NCBI RefSeq assembly: GCF_029784155.1
Contig: NC_073693.1
Coordinates: 117,651,003-117,715,002, forward strand
DNA from: Uranotaenia lowii
Taxonomy: Eukaryota > Arthropoda > Insecta > Diptera > Culicidae
Direction of reading: 5' to 3'
Length of the DNA stretch: 64,000 nt
Below are positions 56,189-64,000 of this stretch, piece by piece. The notes below the pieces were generated by a model. The model had not been told where the DNA came from. It was given only the letters and a program-made list of their open reading frames with translations, and searched no databases. How positions within the stretch are numbered: the stretch's first letter is position 1; every line of letters starts with the position of its first letter. The translations under genes were made by a program, and so were the position numbers.

Positions 56189-57139
56189 GTTTTCAATGTG
56201 ATTTTTTTTTGGCAATTATTTACTCGAAATTGAACTTTAAAACTTAAATAAAATTGTGAATGATGAAATTTTTTCACATTTTTCAATTTCGGAATGAATA
56301 ACCCTACTTGGTTTAAAATCCCGGTGAAAAAAAAAAACATTTTTCAATTTTGGACTCATGAAGCTTTCTTATGTTTCAACTTTGCAAATAAGTTCAGGAT
56401 AAAAATTTCTGATCCAAATCTTAAAAATGGTTTGAATTTTAAATATTTCTTTTTCATATCCCGAAATTTTGAGTTTCGAATATGGAAAATTAATCACATT
56501 TTAAATTGAAACGTAACACCAAGCCTCGAAGCAGGATTCTATACCCATGATGAACCAAACTGAAAATCATGAACAATAAACTGAAAACTTTCTAGATAAT
56601 TTTCCGCAAGTAACCGCAAGTAAATCCAGAAAATTTTATCCTAAAACTTTGCGAAATTAGGGCATATTGTTTCAAATTTTTTACAAAAATCCGGCAAATA
56701 TGCAGGAAAACTGTTTTTAATAAACACACCAGCCGCTTCAGAATCATATTGAAAGCTTCCAAAAAATCGTATATGTTTATTTTGACAAAATTTGTTGAAA
56801 AAGGATCTAGACGCAAGATACATAATTCTAAGAACTCAATTGAAAGTTTCGTTTGACTTTGCAAATAGAATGAGAAAATCTGATTAAAATCCGGACAATC
56901 TGGTGAGCTAAGTCTAACTTTATATGGATTCAATATTTGGGACTCATTCATTACTATCTACAGATTAGAAATTTTTTGAAAAACAATTGTAGAGTTGGAA
57001 TGAGATTTCGAGGTTCTGGAGTCGAGATTGTTACACTATTGTCACTCTTGAATCATTTTAGTTGTTCATCAAAAATTGATAAGAAATTTCCAATTTTATA
57101 TATTGTAAAAAATTTCACTTGCCATTTTTCGACCTTCAT

Positions 57140-57177
57140 GGGGGGGGGGGGTTTAACCCCCAAACCCCCCCCCCCCC
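57140..57177. repeat. G12 / C13 hairpin at the right end of the hAT-like element
   Basis: A G12 run (57140-57151), a 13-base spacer with its own CCCCC, and a C13 run (57165-57177) can pair. The left end has only a G15 run. Run lengths may be unreliable in assembly. Confidence 0.85.
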
Positions 57178-57200
57178 GTTCCTACGGCCATGATGTGAGG

Positions 57201-60200
57201 TGTTGTGGTATTATATAAACGATCCAAGGAAATTTTAATAAATTTTTAAAATAAAATCAGATGTTCTCTTCATAAAACTTTCATTAAACTGATTTTTTTT
57301 AAATACTCAGAACTAAAATAAGGATTTTTCAATGAAATACATATATAAAACTAAAAAATTTATCAAAATTTTTCTAATTTTGATAACTTTTAGAAATTTT
57401 CATAGAGCTGATCAACTGATTTTCAAATTATTCAGAACTTGAATAAGGAATTTTTTATGGAGTATTGTGAGAATATTTTGTGTTTTTTTTTCAAAGTTGT
57501 TAGATAGAAATTGCCGAATTAATCGAATCATTTGAATTAAAAAAATATAAATAGCAAGACAAAAGATAATTTTCAAGGAAAACGCAATTCATATTGAACA
57601 GTCACTTATTTAGTAAATAGTAATGATATTTAGCAAACATGTTAGCTTTTATTATAAGTTAGATTATTGAGGTAAATAAGCAAATAAGGCTGCTCAAACA
57701 ATTAACTGCAAAACAAATTTGTGGCACATAACCACTTCTTAATAACCTGTTCTGAAATCTGAATAAAGAGTTTTCATTTAACATTTTAGGCCAAACGAAA
57801 TTAAGTAGAAAGTAAAAAGTAAAAGGCGAGAGAAATATTGAGAATCTAACCATTTTAAAATCTGATCCCGAGTAAGATCAGTTATGTTCATTGTAATATT
57901 TAAAATTTTCAAAGCAATATCCAGACAAATTTTTAAATTTTAATCAATGAATTACTCAACAAAAATCAAAAGGGAAAAAATCTAGAAACATTTTTTTGTC
58001 ATTGAAACACATCTGTATATTTGATATCATATTTTCCAACATCAGAAAACTTTTCAAGTTTCTTTTCATAAAAACTTGTATGAAAAAATCTCAAATATTG
58101 TGTCAAATATCCGGGCAAGTCCGGGAAACCCCGGGCAGTCTGATAAGTTTAGTTAATGTGTATAAATAATGATTTTAGGAAAACATGCTTAAAAGCTCTT
58201 GTTTCACGCGTTTTCCATGAACTTTTTTGAAAGTTTGAGTATATTTGATCATAAAAGTATATAAGTAGATAAAATTTGGAAAATTAGAATTAAGAAGTTT
58301 AAAATAATAATATGAAGAATGATTTGGCTCAATCAATTCGAAATTGAATATTTTTTCTCTCATACCCTTAAGAACGCCTTATTTAAAGCTATTTTACTTC
58401 ACAAATTTAAAAAAACATTTATTTCTAGCATAAAAATTTGTCAAATTCATTACAAGTTGTGCTTGGAAACACTGCAGGTATTTATGAGCCATAAAATTAG
58501 TATATTGATATATTCTGGGCATTAGAACTAAAACACAAAAAATTGTCTCAAGCTTTACACTGACAATCTAAACACCCATTCAATGCTTTTCTTCCTGCTG
58601 GGCGCCTCGCTTTTTTGTATGTACTGTACTTTATTGTGTTTTTCTTTGACTGTAAGAAAAAAGTAAAACGAAAAAATAAATTTATGCCAGAAGAATTTTG
58701 CTGAAAATCTTGAAAAAAAAACCTCAACTACATAACCTGTTTTTGCCCCTAAAGTTGGACCCCCCCATTAAGAAGATAAGAAAAGACTTGAAAATATCTT
58801 CCTAGTAAAAAACCTATTTGCGAAAGGCTAGGTTCAACCAATTTTTTTAATTCTCAACGATTCTCAAGATTACGAGTTTTTCGACAAGTAAACGAGAGAA
58901 TATTTCTGTTTTTTTTTTCAATAAATTGTTATCATAAGCAATTGAAAATTTGGCAATGAAAAAAATAATTGCACATGTGTGGCTTACGAATAGGTAATGG
59001 AGTTACAACTCCATTATCATCATCATTTCTGAGAAAAAATAACCAAAACAAATTAATATCATTTCACACGCAACTTCTGCAATTACTCAATATTTATTTT
59101 TTGCAAATATTCTCGGAAGTTAACCAAATAACAGAAAAGAGAAAAAAAGACGTAATGCGTGTGATAAAGATGCAAATCAATTGAAAATAATTTAAACAAA
59201 TTTTCATCAGAACAGAGATAATCGGTTTTATTAACAATTTTTATTAAGTGACAATATTTGAAATGATTAACAAAAGGAAACAAATCCTCTGTTATCAATT
59301 ATCAAATTGCGCAAACTGCTTTTTTTTAACTAAGTGAATATGTTCTTTGCTCTTTGTAAGAATTTAGTCGCTAATCGGGAATGTTAAAATTAAATCAGTA
59401 TCAGATAAAGATCCAAACACCTTAATCAAATTCAAAATGTGACAAAAAAAAATTCAGTCAATTTCTGACATCCAGAATCATCGCGGGAAAATTTGTAGAT
59501 TTTTTGCCTAATTTTAACAATTCTGGCTGCAGGACATTCTTTGGTGATATCATATTGCAGAATGTCTCTGATAAACTAATTATATTTATCGGAAAAAAGC
59601 ATCGCTAATTTTTGCACCATTCGAAAGATAGGATTTTTCCCTTTCATTTCAGCTCAAATTTGAAAGTATCCATCGAGGGGTCTAGAACATTTTATTTTTT
59701 TTTTTTTGAATATTTTTTAATCTTTTCAACGGTTTATTTAAAGGCACACCTTACCTTTTGCGTTATCCCAACTCCATTCATCAATTGAACATGTTTCAAA
59801 AGAAAAAGAAAATCATGGCTACAATTTTTTTTACAAAGAAATCATTAAAGTGATACAATTGAGAGAAAAAAGTCTAAATGTGACAAACGAAGTGATTATT
59901 ATTGAATTTGAAAAAATATAATACAACTTCTCATCGCTGATTGTAAAAGACAAGAAAAAGTACCATGACAACTTAGTAATTGATAGTAGAGTGTTTTAAC
60001 TTTCAAAATAGTTCAATTGCATTAAAAATTAAGCTTTTACATATCTTTCGTCAGGAATATCCGGAGTAAAGAGCATTCATGCTTTGAGCAATGTTATATC
60101 TTGAATTTCTGCAAAATCTAGGCACATGAATGTAGAAAAACATTATTTCAACACACTGCAATTAATTCTGTTCATAACATGATCAGCTCTGAGGAGTGTT

Positions 60201-60580
60201 CCTGATCAGGAGAGAAAAACTAAATTATATCAAAATGAGATATTTTGATACTAATATTTTCCTATCTAAATGTGTTATTATTCAGTACTCGTAGGATGTT
60301 AAAATATCTCAAATTATATCAAAAAATCTATACGATCATAGCTAAATCATATCAATTTTCGATATGCTCCTTTCAAGATTAGGTATATCTCGTTCAGATA
60401 GCAAAGTTTGATATTGGGCAGAACAAAACCTATCAAAATTATAACTTATCGAGATATGAGTGCTTCGAGGAAAATTTCTAGTGGAATGTCAATAAACCAC
60501 ATTATTTGCTAAAACCATGATCCATTTTTGGATTCCCAAAAATTGGATTAAATTTTATGGATCTGTTGAGCGAAACTCAT
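57201..60580. other. Unassigned AT-rich sequence
   Basis: No supported gene. CCGGGCAAGTCCGGG (58111-58125) is a likely fragment of the CCCGG hAT MITE family. TATCAAAAT-type blocks at 60220-60470 may be a decayed MITE. Confidence 0.35.
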
Positions 60581-60589
60581 TATTACTGT

Positions 60590-60705
60590 TCAAAAGTGAG
60601 AAATAATGCTTCTTCGAACTATTTGAAAAGATAAATGTATGTTCAGGCATTTTCTAGTATTTTAAAGATTTTTAAGGTGTTTTTAAAAGTTTTTTGACTC
60701 CATTT
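60590..60705 (+). repeat. Diverged fragment of the Tc1-like inverted-repeat family
   Basis: GTGAGAAATAATGCTTCTTCGAACTATTTGAA-like sequence, with following GGCATTTTCTAGTATTT, parallels the left arm of the element at 62593 (around 62850-62930) at clearly lower identity. Confidence 0.5.
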
Positions 60706-60879
60706 GCATTATAAAATCAGTTAGGTTGAACGAAAAGTGTCAACCAAATGGATGCCAATTCAAAGCACGCACATTCTAGCCATTGATTCCTAATGGTTCC
60801 AATTGAAACCGAAAGAAAATTTTATTTTTAATAAGCGCTTCAAATGGCAGCTATTGCCGCTATAAATAATCGGCAAAAC

Positions 60880-62590
60880 CATCGGGCCACAACCCGAGAG
60901 TAGGTACATATGTCGGTATCAATTCGAAACATATGCCATTTCAAAATAACATTTGTACCGACACAATTGCACCATTAAAAAGTTTCAATGGCTCATTGAT
61001 TCTTTCAGAATTCAATCTATGATTCCGGGAATCATTCCCGGAACCACCGTCAAACTTCCGGCGACCCGACCCGAATAGCAAAAATTCCTGTGCAACAATA
61101 TCCGAACCATTCAAGTCAAGGGGCAGAAACTTAGCCATTCCGTGCACTTCCGAGATCACTCGTCCCGTCCTACCGGGTACAGGGTACAACAACTTACATC
61201 CCCAAAAGCCATCAGCAGCATCAGCGAGCAACAAAGTCTCGGAAATTATCACGACCCGGACCGCATGTGTGTCAGAATCGTTACCGGAGAACATAAAACC
61301 AATATGTGGTTCTTCCGAAACTGTTCCTCCTTCATTCATTTACGGATGAACGGTTTTCGGATGAAGTCGGAGCTGCCCCAGCTATCGATACTCGACGACC
61401 GACCGAAGAACTTCTGGGCGGCACGAGGGCCATAAATTACCATTATATGTGAATTTAAACAATTAAGATGGTTTCCTTTGGAAACTACCATAGTACTACA
61501 GTAACCGAAGTTGGTTTCTTAGGATTCCGGTTTAGCTGCTTTGCGGGTTTCCGGTTAGATGGGTTCAATTCCACGACCTATATATTTTCCAATCTAAAAC
61601 GGGACAACACTGGCAGAATCTCCTATGAAATTTCAAAAATCTTGAACCGACGCACCTTTTTCATTTTATCCATTTCTGATGGACCGAAGAAAGTCTTCGG
61701 GAAACAGTTGGGTGCCCAGAGGCGTGCCTATCTAAGGGATTCGTCGTCGGTGAGACGTTCGCCATGCCAAGCCATGGCACGGCCAAGAAGATTCCGGTAG
61801 GGTGTGCAAAACTATCGGTTGTACGTGCAGCGTGTAGCCAGGCTAGTTCCTTGGTTTCGTCTTCAGCGCCGGGGAGTTAACCGCCATTTAGCTGAAGAGG
61901 ATGAGCACATAATTCGGTTACTGCTGCTGTTGTTTGAAATGAGGGAACTACAGTATGATGCCCAAAAGCGGTACAGTTAGAGCATTATTTGCAACTATTT
62001 CAATCCTGAATCCATTACTGCTAAAAAATAGAGCCTATCAAATCGAAAACCTTATTGGCGATAATCAGCGATTGGCGGTTCAATCAAAATTACTGTATTA
62101 AAGACTCAACTGTCAGAACGAGATTTTTTTTGCAAAACATCATTCAACAGGACATAACTTTTTAACCATTGGGTAAAATTCAACCAAATTGTGAACACTT
62201 TCTTATTGATGTGTATTGTTTAAATGCTGTCAAACTCGAAGTCGGGTTTTTCGATTCAACGAAAATGAAGGTGAACCAACGCGAGTCGAGAGAACAAATT
62301 TTTTCCAAACACCTGGAGTTTCCTGACCTGTCGCACCGACTGTTGGGAAAAATATTGATCATTCAACATTCAATCGTCTCCCAGAGTGTTGAACCTTTCC
62401 AGGCGCGATTAACGTTGGACCACGGCAAAGGAGTTGGAAGAAAACCGGGACTGGAGAAAGAAAGACGGAGGGATAAGTGAAGCGGAAGATTAAAACAAAT
62501 CCCAACGTCTTAAGCCGTGATTTAGCTTAAAAGAGCGGCATGTCGTAGAGCCACGTCCAGAATGCAAAGAAGAGAGCTGGACATCATACA
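60880..62590. other. Higher-GC unassigned region
   Basis: This stretch is less AT-rich than its surroundings. It has overlapping open frames on both strands (minus 60941-61339; plus 61142-61435, 61468-61800, 62169-62480) without recognisable domains, signal peptide or splice structure. It may be host unique sequence or an unrecognised element. Coding is not claimed. Confidence 0.35.
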
Positions 62591-62592
62591 TA

Positions 62593-64000
62593 CAGTGAGC
62601 GAAATAAGAATAGCACCACTATGTGTTTTGCTTGCGAAAATATGAATGATTGAAAACTACAAAAATTTTCTTCCACAGTTTGTTCTGAATTGCTTAACGG
62701 ATAAATCAAGCATAAGTTTACTTTTTTTGGACGTAGCAATTGGCGTTGAGGACCAAAAATGTGAAAAAGGGGTGCGAAATAAGAGTAGCACCACTTGAGT
62801 TTTTCAACAAAAACATGATTATTTTTCAAAATTTACTGTGTAAAAGTGAATAATAATGCTTCTACGAATTATTTGAATAGATAACTGCATTTTAAGGAGT
62901 TTTCTAGAATTCCAAAGGTTTTCAAAGGTATTGAAAGGGGGTTTTAAGAGATGCTCCTCAAGCGTTAAGGAATTTTAAAATTTCAGCTATAAAACTTTAT
63001 CAAGATGCTTGATTTCTTCATTAACATTCATAAGTATGATGCAAAATGATGAAACATAGATTTGATGCTGAGTTTGAATCCAAAAAGCAATTGGAATTCA
63101 AAAATACTACTGTTTTTTAATAGTCAGTCACTATTTCTCTAGTTTTAAGTCATAGATGGCAGCACTATCTTGCCATTTATCCAAATTCATGCCCATCTTC
63201 GAATATCCTTGATTAATTAAGGAGGGCTGGATGATTTTGGTCAAGAAATAAATACATCTACCGTGTGAACGCTTTGGAAATTCTAAGTTCACTAAATCCA
63301 AAAAAAAATTAGAATTGCATCAAGGTCACAAAAAGTGAATTTTTTGGACCGATTATATCAGAATAAAGTTATACTTTGCGATGGAGATTGATGGACCAGA
63401 CGGCTAGCAGTATTATTGGTATGATTTGCAATGGAATCGGAAGTTGAGATGGGCAGGAATTTTGGCGGTTGTACATTTTTGTGCTGGTAATTTGCAAATC
63501 CGGAAAAGCTTTCTGCAGCGTGAGCTTCCACAAAAATGTGATGCCTCAAAATGATGAATATGGGCCTAAATAAACCTGTAAAATCAAGATTGAGACAAAA
63601 TTTGGTTTTAACTGCAAGATAGTGCTGCCATCTACGACTTGAAACTAGAAAAAAGTGTGGTTTACTGAACAAAATCAGAGTTCTTGATTTCCAACCTGTT
63701 TTTTTTTATTCAAAATTAATCCCGAATGTTTGTTTCATCATTCCACGTCATTTTAATGAAGAAAGTAAGTAGTTTGGTAAAGAATTACAGCTCAAATATC
63801 AAATTCCTTAACGCTAGAGGAGCATCTCTTAAAACCCCTTTTTAAAACCTTTGAAAATCTTTGGAATTCTGGAAAAATCTTTAAAATGCAGTTATCTATT
63901 CAAATAATTCGTAGAAGCATTATTATTCACTTTTACACAGTAAATTTTGAAAAATAATCATGTTTTTGTTGAAAAACTCAAGTGGTGCTATTTTTATTTC
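62593..64000. mobile_element. Tc1-like element with long inverted repeats, truncated by window end
   Basis: CAGTGAGCGAAATAAGAATAG begins at 62593 after TA (62591-62592). The left arm (about 62760-63000) is the reverse complement of 63780-64000, including GAGTTTTTCAACAAAAACATG and GTAAAAGTGAATAATAATGC. A second inverted pair lies inside (TAGATGGCAGCACTATCTTG at about 63154 against 63615). The right terminus falls beyond the window. No transposase frame was recognised. The CAGTG start and TA flank fit a Tc1/mariner MITE. Confidence 0.75.

Larger units (their letters stand above)
53320..57192. mobile_element. hAT-like non-autonomous element with G/C-run termini and three nested insertions
   Basis: Left end CAGGGCCGTAGGAAGAAC (53320) and right end, inverted, CATGGCCGTAGGAACGGG (57192) are terminal inverted repeats. 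The exact 8-bp duplication ATGTGAGG (53312-53319 and 57193-57200) marks the hAT superfamily. A G15 run (53346-53360) lies near the left end, and a G12-spacer-C13 hairpin (57140-57177) lies near the right. Inside are a SINE, a hAT MITE and a BEL-type TRIM. Without them about 1.9 kb of non-coding DNA remains. No transposase was recognised. Confidence 0.82.

Noticed and set aside
60941..61800. Protein-coding gene in the higher-GC stretch
   Set aside because: Frames overlap on opposite strands, lack domains and cannot be joined by convincing splice sites. Left as unassigned.

Overview
The window is eukaryotic, AT-rich and almost entirely made of transposable elements. Element types and sequence style point to a dipteran, most likely a mosquito: BEL/Pao LTR retrotransposons with DUF1759/DUF1758-type polyproteins, RTE-like non-LTR elements with short tandem-repeat tails, R1-like remnants, pogo/Tc1 and hAT miniature elements, and the dispersed CTAGCTGACCCGG and ATCCCAAGTAAC families. 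This placement is an inference from sequence style; no search was run. No convincing single-copy host gene was found.

Layout. 1-2.6 kb: a degenerate GACTCGAG/CTCTCCTC array. 3.0-4.7 kb: an R1-like non-LTR remnant (minus strand). 5.8-6.3 kb: a non-LTR 3' end with a GCTTGA tail. 7389-14252: a complete 6.9 kb non-autonomous LTR element (identical-looking 236-bp LTRs, ATCTG target duplication) holding a 57-bp minisatellite, a (TTTTGTCAA)n region, a nested hairpin and a 28-bp palindrome. 17898-19110: a 1.2 kb pogo-like element with one intron-containing gene for a DNA-binding-only protein and about eight copies of TGGGGCAAGAGTACGC. 20.0-21.6 kb: an inverted array of about 137-bp units around a pogo-type MITE. 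21.6-23.4 kb: a dispersed repeat interrupted by a hAT MITE. 25.9-27.95 kb: a broken RTE element (minus strand).

28039-40309 is the largest unit: a non-LTR retrotransposon bounded by a 24-bp target duplication, whose roughly 1515-codon ORF2 has three OTU-like modules, an APE endonuclease and a reverse transcriptase. A second, minus-strand non-LTR insertion (32860-36300, own 24-bp duplication) splits its endonuclease, and one stop codon lies before the RT. 40.8-50.05 kb: a long-inverted-repeat element split by a young, apparently intact BEL/Pao element (42961-49496; identical-looking LTRs, 1965-aa polyprotein starting with a PHD finger). 50628-51045: a second pogo-type MITE. 53320-57192: a hAT-like element (8-bp duplication ATGTGAGG) into which a tRNA-derived SINE, a hAT MITE and a 1.2 kb BEL-type TRIM have inserted. 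The window ends inside a Tc1-like long-inverted-repeat element starting at 62593.

Most boundaries rest on target-site duplications, so the order of insertion can be read directly. The most notable items are the DNA-binding-only pogo protein with its repeated candidate sites, the triple OTU array in a LINE, the PHD finger in the BEL gag, and two non-coding LTR elements with identical-looking LTRs that must be moved by another element's proteins.
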